64,000 nucleotides of DNA from Alisma plantago-aquatica. Taxonomy: Eukaryota > Streptophyta > Magnoliopsida > Alismatales > Alismataceae. Numbering within the stretch: the stretch's first letter is position 1; every line of letters starts with the position of its first letter. Location of the stretch: NCBI GenBank assembly GCA_963693085.1, contig OY856413.1:747022556-747086555 (forward strand). The letters are read 5' to 3'. Below, piece after piece: positions 11,180 to 21,666 of this stretch. The translations under genes were made by a program, and so were the position numbers. The notes beneath the pieces are model-generated. The model was not told the DNA's origin and did no database searches. It saw only the letters and a program-made list of their open reading frames with translations.

Positions 11180-13580
11180 GGTTCCTTTGCCTATCCACTA
11201 GCTACATTATTGTCATAGTATTTCTACTATATCATCAATGGTTGGAACCTCCTACAAGTTCATCTAAATGAACTTCTTGATCTATACAATATCCTTTTTT
11301 GTGTTCATAACACCAAGATACTCGACTTTTATTGTAGAATTAATAGTTCTCCCTTACTCAAAACTTTTCCAACTTATAGTTCTATTTTAAGGTCGAACAC
11401 AATTTGATTGCAGCAAATAATTCTTTGTCACTTTGGAATCTTACATCGGTAAAACACTTTAAACCCAACTCTTCTTTATTACCATAATCATTGAACTATT
11501 CCTTTTAGTGCATCTCAAGTAATTGAGGATGTTCTTTATGGTAGTCTAGTGATTTTCACTAGGATCTGACTGACATATGTTCATCATGTCCATTACATAC
11601 ATGATAACGAGATGAGTACATAACAATGCATACATGATTGGTTCAAATTGTGAATACATATGGCATCATACTCATGTGTTCCTGTTCTTCACAAGAACTG
11701 GTATACTAGAATCGTGAGAGAGGAATTCCATGGAACATGGACAAATGTCTCTCATTAAGTCCTCTATGATGAACCCCTTCAACATCTTGCCAATGTATGT
11801 TCTTTTGCTTAGGTTAAAAAGCTTTCTGGATCTACCTTATAGATCTTAATTCCTAATAAATAGGATAATTTTCCTAAAACCTTCATAAAGAAGGTGCTTC
11901 CCATTTAGGTTTTTACATTTATAGGGCAAGAACATCATTCCCCATCATTATGTGGAATATTCTCCCACTAACTTCTTGTAATCACATATTTCATCTTCAT
12001 TTTGAAAAAAGTCAAACTCTTTGACTATCTTGTCAAATCGAAGATTCCAGCTCTGATACATTTGCTTCAATCCATAGATTGACCTTTATAGTTTACTAAC
12101 TTTATTTGCAGTAATTGGATTTATAAAACGTTCAAGTTGTGTCAAGAACACATCCTCTACAATATTCCTATTATGGAATGTAGTTTTGACATCCATCTAC
12201 CAAATCTTACAGTCATACTAAGATGCAATGGAAAGCATGGTCCTAATGGTTTTAACCATGGAAACTAGTGAACTTGTTTGAAATTCTTTGTGATCAATCT
12301 TCCCTTATAGGTTTGTATATTACCATACATGTTGGTCTTCTTCTTTAAGATCCATCTACACCCTATGGGTTTGTCCCCTTCACGTCAATCCATCAAGGGG
12401 ATAACTTGTTGGTGTACATGGAGTCCATCTTTGAACCCATGGCCTCAAGCCATTTCATCGACTTCACTCCCTTAATAGCTTCTAGGTAGGTGGTTGTCTC
12501 ATCATCCATGACCAACTCAACACCTTTTTCAATTATAAGATATCATAATCTTTCTATCTCAAGATGTGTCATACTATTATATGAGGTTTTGCTTTACATA
12601 AGGAACTTGAGATTACACAACAATTTGTGATTCTACTTATTCCTACTCTACATCTTTAGGTTCAATGTTTTCTTGTTGGTCTCAAACTTTTCGAGTTCTA
12701 CTTATTTTCTCCCACTGATTCCTTTGGATTCAAAATCTCTTTTAGGAACATAACTGTCCTAGCAACAAATACCTTTTGTTGTCATATTGGAATATAAAAT
12801 TAGTATTCAAAAAATTTCTGGACAAATATTTTCAAGAAACTATTTTTTACACAAGTTTTCATTCCTAATTTTTATAGAAGACATATCAAGACACTTCCCA
12901 TGCCATATCTCATATGGTGCATCTTGAACCATTTTAGATGGTACATGTATAAACCATGTGCCCAAAAGGAAATTGGAAGATTAGCTAGATTTATTAATGA
13001 TCAAATCATGACTAGCAATGTGTGATCCCTTCTTTCTGATAAATCATTATCTTTGAGGTGGAGTTAATTGTGATACAATATCTCCTCAAACTCTTGGTTC
13101 AAAATATTTTACATCAAAATTATTTGGGTATTTTCAATATTTATACCAAGATGGTTATGTATTTCATTCATGATATCCTTGAACGCTTCAAAAGATTTAG
13201 ACTTGTATTTCATTAAATATAAACTACCAGATTTACTGAGATTATCAGTAAATGTAGTGAGGTACTGCTAAGTACCTCAAGCTTTTATTCTAAATTGTCT
13301 ATAAACAATAGTATGTAAGAGGCCTAATATAATACTTTCTCTCCCACTATTTCTAGTGAAATGGGCTTTTGCCATTTTGTGCAACAAATAAGACTCCATG
13401 TCTCTATTGGTTCAAAAAGCAAAGGAGTCTAGAAAACCTTCTTATAGATTCTATAAACGCATTTCTTATTAATGTACTCTAGATGACAATGTTATAGGCA
13501 TTCATTGTTTGATTCATCAAGTTATTTTGTATAAGTGTTGTACATATTTGTCTTTAGAACTATCAACCATAGACTATGGT
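11180..13580 (-). pseudogene. Copia A pol remnant (integrase, RT, RNase H)
   Basis: Read on the minus strand from 13580, this shows the parts of a copia Pol in the normal copia order. The GAG-pre-integrase motif (HCHLEYINKKC, family HCRLGHINEKR) is near 13500. Integrase core pieces follow (KYKSKSFEAFKDI, SERRDHTLL, LPISFWAHG) between 13210 and 12960. Reverse transcriptase follows with W-MDVKTTFHN, LERFINPITANKV, SIYGLKQ at about 12070-12045, then RFDKIVKEFDFFQNEDE. The next motif should be YVDD, the catalytic pair, but the sequence reads Y-S-T with a stop and then MMGND (about 11960-11940). The RNase H end aligns with element B near 11270-11220. Many stops and frameshifts make it non-functional. 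It would have integrated and copied the element's RNA in the cytoplasmic particle and nucleus. Confidence 0.85.
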
Positions 13581-13799
13581 ACATAGGGAACTTCCATATA
13601 AGATCTTATCTTTTAAAGCAGAACATCAAATATTCATAATATTATTATCCATAAAAGATACATGATGTTTTCATTAATGGCAGGTACATAATAGCAATTC
13701 ACTAAGTCTATTCCATGTCCATTAGCTAGGATTACATGAATAATAGATTTCAATTATAGTGGCAACAACTCTTACTCTGCATAGTTCTAGCTTACTTCT

Positions 13800-14650
13800 T
13801 CTCAGGTCCTAAAGTGGATATTTCTATCTCTTTCTTCTTCATAAGTTCCTCTAGATAAAGAGGATAGTTCCTTTTCTAGTGTCTAGGAAAATGATAGTGG
13901 TGGCACTTCCCTTCCTTATTCACTCCTCCCTTAGCTTAGTCCAGGGGACTTTGATTTCTAGCTAGCTTTAGATCTCTTTTTATCTTTGCCTTTTCCCTTG
14001 GACTTCCCTTTGCCTATGCTAATCATCATCACGGATTTGGCTTTGTCCTTCTTGATTTGCGCTTCAACTATCCTCAACATACCAAGTAATTCTAACAAAG
14101 GCTTGTAAAAATCATTCATATTATAGTTCATGACAAACTATTTGTATCATTCTGGCAGTGGTTACAGAATCACATCAGTGGCCAACTCATGAGCCAAGGG
14201 AAATCCCAGTCTGGCAAGGTTTTCCACATACCCAATCAACTTGGGTATGGGGGGACCTACTAGATCTCCTTCTACCATGTTGCACTTGTACAATGCCTTT
14301 GAGACAACTTATCTCTCTTGTATTCATGTTCTTGGTACATGTTCTCAAGATATGTTACCATATCAATAACATCCATGTTCTCATATTGTCTCCATAACTC
14401 ATAGTTCATTAAGCACAACATCATGCACTTGTCATCCATGAAATCTTTAGAGTGCTTCTTGTAAGCATCCATGTCAGCCTTAGGTGCGGTGGGAGCAGAT
14501 TCATCTGGCTCTAGTATGTCAAGGAAATAGAGATTGCACTCTTGAGTGAGATTGATTCTCAACATCATGAACCAGTCGGGAAGTTATTCCCATTCAGCTT
14601 GTCCTTCTCAAGGACCAATCGTAATGAATTTTTTTATGTGTTTTCCATTA
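13800..14650 (-). pseudogene. Copia A gag remnant
   Basis: The best-preserved part is an open 98-codon frame at 14568-14272 on the minus strand. With the preceding codons it gives KDKLNGNNF, then SAPTAPKADMDAYKKH, CMMLCLMNYELWRQYENMDV and MVTYLENMYQEHE. This is the standard copia Gag pattern (LDG-N-F, M-ELQ-Q-EN-D, hL--MFQEQAR). The zinc knuckle near 13905-13870 reads CHHYHFPRH then KRNYP. Two Cys of the CX2CX4HX4C motif are therefore Tyr, as a single G-to-A change per codon would produce. RNA packaging would be lost. A start ATG exists near 14648, followed by an early stop, so this is a pseudogene. Confidence 0.85.
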
Positions 14651-14854
14651 GTTTCTACAAAATAAAGTTTTGCAATTTGTCAAAACAATTTTGATTTGAC
14701 TTGATAATATTGATGATATCAATTATTCCTTTAAAAAATTATCAGTCACACTATTTGTTCAAATTGACACACCTCACTACCAATTTGGAAGATTGCAACA
14801 TTCAGCCTAATAGTGAGACAAGATACAAAATGATTAAGTTATTACCCAGCCAAC

Positions 14855-17033
14855 GTTGGCCCTTGGTGCGCCAAGCCAGAGGTGCACACACTAACCAATT
14901 AGGTTTGGTTAGATGCGCACCACGAAACTTGAACACATGGGTGGATTCACTTTTGAATTTATAAGGACCTAACTTAACACACTCTCAAAAATCCAAAACA
15001 TTACACCCGCAAGTGCAGGGGGTCGTGTCATAGTATAGGAGGGCGGCAAGTATAGAATCGATCCATAGGGAGAAAAGGGAGCACTAGAGCTAGGTTAGTT
15101 TTGCTAGGTTCCAACTGTGGAGACTACTGCTAAGGGTTTGAAGGTTGTTTTGATTGTTAAACTAAGTTGAGCAAGAAAGAAAGACAAGCGAAAATGAAAT
15201 CTAAGTTAACCCTAGACTAGATTAAGACTAATTAAGCAAGAAAAGACTAAGCTAGGTATGAAAAGGCAAGAAGAAAACAATCTACATTAAGGCAAGCAAG
15301 ACAAGGCAAAAGAGAAATTAAAGACCTAAGCTAGCAAGAAAAAAGCAAGAACATGGCAAGAACCTATCTAAGCAAGAAAAGAGCTAATTAATCTAACACT
15401 AGCTAAGCAAGATGGAAACTAGGGTTTATTGTAATTAAGGAAGATGTGGGCTGTTTAGAGGATGCACTTATCACTTAAGTTGGGGGTGACATATGAACAA
15501 TATGATTCCATTTAGATTATCCAAACAAAATAACAAGTTAGAGTCTAATGAATTAACCGAAGTTGCTAACGGGCCATGGATACGCTAGGTTGTGTATAGT
15601 GGAACTAGTCCCTAACACTCCCTACTACCCTTGCGAGGCTCAATTAGGTTAGGGCTTAGGTGTAATTCCATTAGAGTCTAAAAACGCCTAGGCTTCTAGG
15701 TTAGATGATCTTAGGATGATTAGGGGCTGAGATTAGTAAAGGGGTGGAAGTGAGGTTTTAGGCCTCCCATCACCCACATTCTAACCTTGAGAAAGCCCCA
15801 TGCTAAACACACCCATTTCATCTAAACTAGCTACTTAGATCTCTCAACTAGGATTAGGAGAATTGATTATGATGTAGGAAGATGGGTATCTAGCAAGCGA
15901 TCCAAGAATTGGACCTAGGAGCAAATCCCAAAATTCACACATAGAATCAATTTCCCTAAATTCCCAATTGATTTCAAGCACAAACCAACAAGAAATTTAT
16001 GGAGAATGAGATTGAAATAGAACATAATCATTATAAAATAGAATTCCAAAGTTTACATATCATCCCCCCCCCAACATGGCATCAAAGTAAGATTTTACAC
16101 CCCAAACAACCCACCTAAGGGGCCTAGCTACTCATAACAATGCAAAATACAAAAAGGGAAGAGAAAGATGAAGAAGTAGCCATGGAGCTCGGTGTAGATG
16201 AGTGATTACTCCTCTCCATCTGCTGCAAGGTCAACCTCCTCCTTCTTGGATGGAATGGTGTGGAATGATAGTGGAAAGTGGATGGAAGGCTTGGAAATGA
16301 GGGTTTTGGTGGTGGAAATGGTGAAATGGAGTGGAATGGAGGTGGAAATGGAGTGGAATGGCTAAGGGGTGAAATGGGGACCTAGGAAGTGGTAGAAGGT
16401 AGCTAACCTCATGATGGAGCCACCACCTAGGTATATATAGGGGGGAAGTATTAGGTCAAGTAGGGGTAGTATGGGAAAAATAGTGCAAAAGTAACTAGGT
16501 TTTTGTAGGTAGCATGGTCGTGGTGGTCACCACGGCCGTGGTGGGGAGGGGTGAGAACGGTCGTGGTGGATGTGATTGACCGTGGTGATTTAGGTGAGAA
16601 ATTATAGGGAATAGGTCACTTTTGTATTGAAAATAGCTCTGAACCTGTTGATTTTGCGAGTGTCCTAGCACGACCTTTCTGTGGTACCAAGGCCATGTTG
16701 GTCTTTGGTTCATCACTTTGACTTGATTCTTTGGATTTTCTTGGACATCTTTGCTTCAATGGATCTTTGGCCACTAGGGGTAGGTTGAGGGAGCATCAAA
16801 CTTCACTTTGGGTCTCACCAAGGGTAGAGAAACACTAGGATCACTCCTTCTCTCTCTCTTCCATCAAGCGTGGTCCAAATGTCTGAAAAACATGCAAATA
16901 ATGTCCATAAGTGCATTTTACACAAATATTCATATTGAGAGAAATAACATGTAATCTAACAAGTATAAATGTGATTGAAATGCACAATGACACAACATGA
17001 AGCCCTAAAATAGGGCTGAATCAGTGCTCACAA
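14855..17033 (-). mobile_element. Solo-LTR-like insert in copia A 5' UTR
   Basis: Element A's 5' UTR is continuous with element B's at 20430-20650 only if 14855-17033 is removed. CCAAC occurs on both sides (14850-14854 and 17034-17038) as a 5-bp target-site duplication. The insert lacks coding domains and has LTR traits on the minus strand: a start close to TGTGAGCACTGATTC, a TATATATACC-type TATA box (16444-16430) and a GC-richer downstream part. A segment at 15005-15080 (ACCCGCAAGTGCAGGGGGTC on plus) resembles one I remember as widespread in Tat/Ogre-type elements. The ends are not a perfect TG...CA, so a short non-autonomous element is an alternative. It ends in two strong hairpins near 14861-14921. 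A minus-strand frame at 16495-16716 crosses a GGTCGTGG repeat and is an artefact. Confidence 0.62.
14861..14921. repeat. Two consecutive hairpins at an insert end
   Basis: The first is CTTGG-TGCG-CCAAG (near 14864-14877). The second pairs GGTGCACACACTAACCAA with TTGGTTAGATGCGCACC around a short loop (14880-14921), with few mismatches. They lie at the left end of the insert at 14855, which is its 3' end if read on the minus strand. Confidence 0.7.
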
Positions 17034-17214
17034 CCAACTATTAAGGTAGGCAACATTTGCCAATTGCATCATATACAATTCTTGGATAGATGGTATGCAC
17101 AACTCCTTGCCATGACCCATCTTTTTGCTTCTAGGAATTTAATCATATTAAGGTCTCCTAGTTAAGCCTGACCGATAGGCCAACATGATAGAATGAACCC
17201 TGCTAAGGAAGGCA

Positions 17215-19244
17215 TGTTGTTATGTATGCCCAAAGATCTAGTCATACAATCATTGAAGTGTGGCATCAGATACCTAATTTGATAGTAATAAAGGTAATTT
17301 TGTCTATTATGCTTGTCTAAGTTATGAGATGACGACACAAGCATAGTAGATGTCTAAAGAATGATGTTACTTGATGACATATGTCTTTAGGTTGAGGACT
17401 TGAACAATGAGATAATATGTATGATAAGAGTACATATATTCTTATTATGTTCTGAGTCAGATGTTACTGTAAAAGCAAAATAGAAAAACTAATACATAAG
17501 ACTAGAGTGTGTATTGACTGATGATAGAATCTCATTAGTCATGATATGTGATATCAAGTCAACCACATAGATACATGTTAGAGAACAGTGTGTCGAATAG
17601 ACCCACCATGAGAGTCATACATGGAGACCATGGAATGGTAGTCAAAACCAGCTCTCGTAGTGATAGTGGTGATTGTGGTTCTTAGACCTGAAGTCATTAC
17701 ATTCATCACATGTCATTCATGTACTTTGACATCATCCAACATGCTCCTAAATAAGGGTTGTCATACCAGTGTTGATTGGTGCATTGTGACACGTGAGGAT
17801 AGAGTGTGAGTGATGTAGATGGGATTTGTCCCTCCTATAAAAGATTGATATACAGGGCCTATTGATAAGCGATACTGAGAAATGTATGGCCATACTCATG
17901 TTACTCAATATGTGACATGTGAGCTCATGTGCATCTCAGACAGTCAGCTCTAGTTCAAAGAACATGGAAGGATAACAATTTCATGCCTCTAGTTCAATCT
18001 AGATATTCAAGAAAAAGGAACTATACAATCACAATAACACTAATCATAGATTCTAGATTGAAGTTGGTATCCAACATTCAGAATTACTTGGGTAGCAATC
18101 ATGTGTTGCTAGACACCACTCTTTTCTTGTGATGTTGTAAGTTAGTTATGACCATTCATTGCCAACGTAAATTTAGACCTATAGGGTCACACGTATAGGA
18201 TGAACTTGGATTAAAGGAGTATATTCATGAATGATATTTAATTTGTGTTTAGGTATTCAATTAAACAAATGATGTTCAAAATTGATTGACTGGATTCTGA
18301 ACCAACCGGTTCAAGGGTTGAACTGATCGGTTGAAGTGTCAAGTCAATTGAAATCAATATTGGCTAATCAATTGTTGAATAGGGTGTGAGATGAGTGGTT
18401 CACATAGTGACCAGACTGACTCACATATCCCAACCGATCGGTTCATGGGATGAACCACCTGGTTCAGTTTCCAATTTTATTAGATCAAGGATTGGTGTTG
18501 ATGTTGTGTGTGCATTTATCATACATTAATTACCAATTTGATTCAGAATAGGAAAGTCCATGAACCGACTGGTTCTCTTAGCAAACCAACCAGCTCATGT
18601 GCCAACCAACTGGTTGGGTGTGTGAATCGACTGGTTCACCATTCATAGGTTCTAGAAAATTAGTGAATTCGACCCTTTAGCTCTCACACAAATTGGGAAC
18701 CCTGACCCTAGCCTCTCCTATAAATAGAGGGGTACTGGTGTCTTCTCATAACACAATAGTTTCTCTAACATTTGTTATCCTCCTGGATATGGTAACTAAT
18801 AGAGAGCATGAGCAAGTCCTACTCGATAAATGGAGGGATACAAAGGGAGAGACAATTGTGGGAGAGTATATCAACTCTAGCAGGTCGACGTTCCAAAGGG
18901 ACAACACATTCCGATTGGATTTGGTAGTGCAACATGGAGTTATCAGTGGTCCGCGTAGACAACTCAAGAGGCGGGAGGCCATTGTCTACTGCTAGGAGAA
19001 CACCATCAACTATTGTTCATGGTGTTGCACCAGAAGGTAGGTGGAGACATTGTTTGAGTTATGATGAAGAAGAAGCACGTTGCTACTACAAGGGTAATGT
19101 CATTGGACTTGCTCTAGGACTAGGTATAACCTTGCAATCTTTCCTTCCTAGATACATTGTTGTTGATGATATCTTGTTGTTTTGGGAAATAGGATTTTAA
19201 AATTCTTATTTATGTTTCCTATATCTACGCCCGAGTTCCCAACA
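17215..19244 (+). repeat. Copia B 5' LTR, 2030 bp
   Basis: It starts TGTTGTTATGTATGCC, ends TTCCCAACA, and has the primer-binding site one base further on. It matches the minus-strand LTR at 8982-10980. A canonical TATA box (CTATAAATAG, 18718-18727) should set the transcription start of the element. The region 18270-18640 carries about nine diverged copies of a GAACCGATCGGTTCA-type word. Small frames at 17929-18132, 18693-18995 and 18934-19200 lie wholly in the LTR and have no domain. Confidence 0.92.
18718..18727 (+). promoter_or_regulatory. LTR TATA box of copia B
   Basis: CTATAAATAG followed by AGGGG, a typical plant Pol II core element at the expected place in the LTR. The partner LTR has TTAAATAG at the same position, a weaker box. 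Confidence 0.75.
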
Positions 19245-19245
19245 A

Positions 19246-19258
19246 TGACATCAGAGCC
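19246..19258 (+). promoter_or_regulatory. Copia B primer-binding site (initiator Met tRNA)
   Basis: TGACATCAGAGCC lies one base after the LTR end. The standard copia site, complementary to the 3' end of initiator tRNA-Met, is TGGTATCAGAGCC; two bases differ here, probably by decay after insertion. Confidence 0.8.
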
Positions 19259-20640
19259 ATGTCAATTTATGGTGTCTTTGGTATTTAAATCAATATGATT
19301 GGATTTATTTTATTGCATACGATGTGAATATTAAACTTTTTAATGTGCATATATGATTAATTACCACATATGCTCCACAAACTAATATATATGATATGAT
19401 ATATACGTAATTTACATGTGTCACCATAAAATTGGTTTTGATGGTGGATGTGAAGCATGTTTATGCCCAATAACCCCATATCTATGTGTGCATGGTTGTG
19501 GTTGTTTATTCTTGTTATTACTCATTCTACATATCGAGCCTCTCTCTCCTTTGCAAATGTAAATTAATTCTCTTCTTCCTATTTCCCATCCAATGTAACT
19601 TGAGGTTTTCCCTTATATAATGTAATGAGAAATAAGATAGTTTTAATTTATTTTTTGTCGTGAGAACACTTTCTACACCAGACGAACCGAGAGGCTCATG
19701 AGACAAGCCGATTAGCAAGAGACCATGGAGGACATATGATAGTAGGATGAACCGATCGACTGGTGGCCCAACCGATCAGCTGGAGGAGTCCAGACGTCGC
19801 TTGGACCTGAGAATTAGATGACCGTTTCAAGACACCAACCGATCGACCAGGAGGCGAGATGACCAGTTCAAGAGTTGAATCGATCGTCCTAGATTAGTTC
19901 AAGCATAGATATTCATCAAAAATGGGTTGCATATTATGTGGACCTTAGGTGTATTCCTTATGGCTCCAAGAAATAACAATAGTATGGCTATAACCATCGT
20001 TTGTGTGTTTTAATTATTGCATGTTCTCATTTGTGGTTATAGCATGTATATGATATGTACTATAAGTATGTGATGATTGGATATGTATATGTATATGTAT
20101 TTATATATAAAATCCCTCAAATACAATATTAAGTCTAAGATGTTTTCTATAAGTATCACACATGAAAAACTTGATCGACCAAGCATAGGTTACGCCAAAG
20201 TGTGGTGCACTGTTTATCTCGTAGAAGTGTGATGGTAGGTATGTAGATGTGACAAAGCAAGTTACATACTCTATTGTGCTGGCTTTTGTGTTAGGCTTAA
20301 TTGGTGATTTGTCATGGGATTAAGCACTAGAGAAATTTAGATGATCATGGAAATGAGTTTCACATATCACCTATCCAAGAGTCACATAATATGCAATTGA
20401 CAAACTTTGTCTACCTAAATAGTCAAGTTGTGGATGATCAACCAAAGTTGAGTCATGATGTGATGAAATATGGATCCTAGCTAACTAGAAGACTGTATGT
20501 TGTAATCTTCCAAATTGATACATGAGGGTTATCAATTTGAACAAAATAGTGGGAGCGATAATTAATTAAAGGCCTATATTAATAATGTTAACTTATCAAA
20601 TCAAACAAATCAAAATTGTTTTGAAAAGTTGCATTATTTC
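19259..20640 (+). other. Copia B 5' UTR, non-coding
   Basis: No coding frame is supported. The segment 20300-20640 aligns with element A's 5' UTR (17214-17039 plus 14849-14650, reversed), which locates two insertions in A. At 19740-19890 the GAACCGATCGACTGG-like word seen in the LTR appears again several times. Confidence 0.65.
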
Positions 20641-21666
20641 ATTGTAGAATCTAATGTCAAACACAAACATGTTCACATTGTAGTCAATCGTTGAGAAGAA
20701 CAAAACAGGATAATCTTCCATGTATGGTTTAGGACTTTGAGAAGTGTTCTCACTAGTGAGTGAAAGCTCTATGTTCTTAAAAGACCAGAGCTAGAGGAAC
20801 TCGCTCCAAATGTTCCTAAGGCTGAAAATGATGCTTATTTGAAGCACGCCAATGATGCCATAGACATTGAGTACCTTATGCTAAGTTGCATGAACTATGA
20901 GTTGCATGAAAAGCATGAAAACATGGACATTTTCAATATGGTAACACATCTTAAGAATCATGTAAGGCAAGTGAGGTATAATGTCTCTAAGGTGTTGTTT
21001 GAGTGCAAACTGATAGTGGGAGATCTAGTAGAGCCCCATTTGCTCAATATGCATGATTGGGCATGTGGAGAGACTATGATTTCTTTTAGGTTAAGAGTTG
21101 ACTACAGATATGATTCTACAGATGTTGTTTGAATCATATATAGCTAACTTAATGAGTGATTTCACTTGAGTAACTTGGCTAAACTACTTTCAAAACTACT
21201 TGGCATGTTGATGCCAAAACAAGAATGAAGAAGGAAAAATTCATGATAGTGATTAGAGGAAGTGATTCCATGGGCAAAGGCAAGGCCAAGAAGTGTTATG
21301 AGCTTAATCTAAAGTCTAAGGGTAAGTGCAAAGGAATTTGTCCTTTTCACTTAAAGGAACAAAGAAAGAAGAAAGATGTAGAGATCTCTACTTTAGGACC
21401 CAATAAGAAATAAGCTAGAACTATAAGCAGTAAGAGTTGCTACCACTATAGTTGGAATCTATCATTCATGATCATATAATAGAATTACTTAATTTCTATT
21501 ATGGACTTGCCATTAATGAAAAACATTTGTATCTTGTATGGAAAAAGAATAATTTGATGTTTCATTTTAAAAGATGAGATCTTAGATGGCAACGCCCTAT
21601 ATCTTATAAACAATACTTGATAGTTATAGAGACAAATGTGTATGACACATATATTGAATGACTTGA
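20641..21666 (+). pseudogene. Copia B gag remnant
   Basis: An open frame at 20839-21132 (97 codons) reads LMLSCMNYELHEKHENMDIF, MVTHLKN, then VSKVLFECKLIVGDLVEPHL, which is copia Gag in the standard order (ELQ--HEN-D, hL--MF, A-FxCK-x-EG-x-V-PHV). Upstream it joins, by frameshift, to YVLKRPELEELAPNVPKAEN. A second frame (21225-21413) is the basic tail: KGKAKKCYELNLKSKGKCKG, then CPFHLKEQRKKK. The zinc knuckle is rearranged and lacks a proper CX2CX4HX4C. After 21415 the sequence resembles the decayed region before integrase, until the insertion at 21667. The two frames were one Gag originally. Confidence 0.82.

Larger units (their letters stand above)
8982..17214 (-). mobile_element. Ty1/copia element A, minus strand, 5' LTR outside window
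   Basis: Reading right to left this is a copia-superfamily retrotransposon: 5' UTR (17214-17039 and 14849-14650), gag (about 14650-13800), pol (13580-11180), polypurine tract (10993-10981) and 3' LTR (10980-8982). Two later events interrupt it: an insert at 14855-17033 and element B, which landed at 17215 in the 5' UTR and carries the rest of A beyond the right edge. The left flank GTAGA (8977-8981) should recur next to the distant 5' LTR. All coding parts contain stops and frameshifts. Element B is a paralogue and aligns with A from LTR to RNase H, which allows reciprocal mapping of every later insertion. Confidence 0.88.

Noticed and set aside
18693..19200. Two overlapping plus-strand frames of 100 and 88 codons as genes
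   Set aside because: They lie wholly in the copia LTR downstream of its TATA box, and the minus-strand partner LTR does not keep them open.
8982..19244. The two copia LTRs as the ends of one element
   Set aside because: They are in opposite orientation. The left one has a PPT on its right side, the right one has a PBS on its right side, and element A's 5' UTR runs up to 17214; they belong to two different elements.
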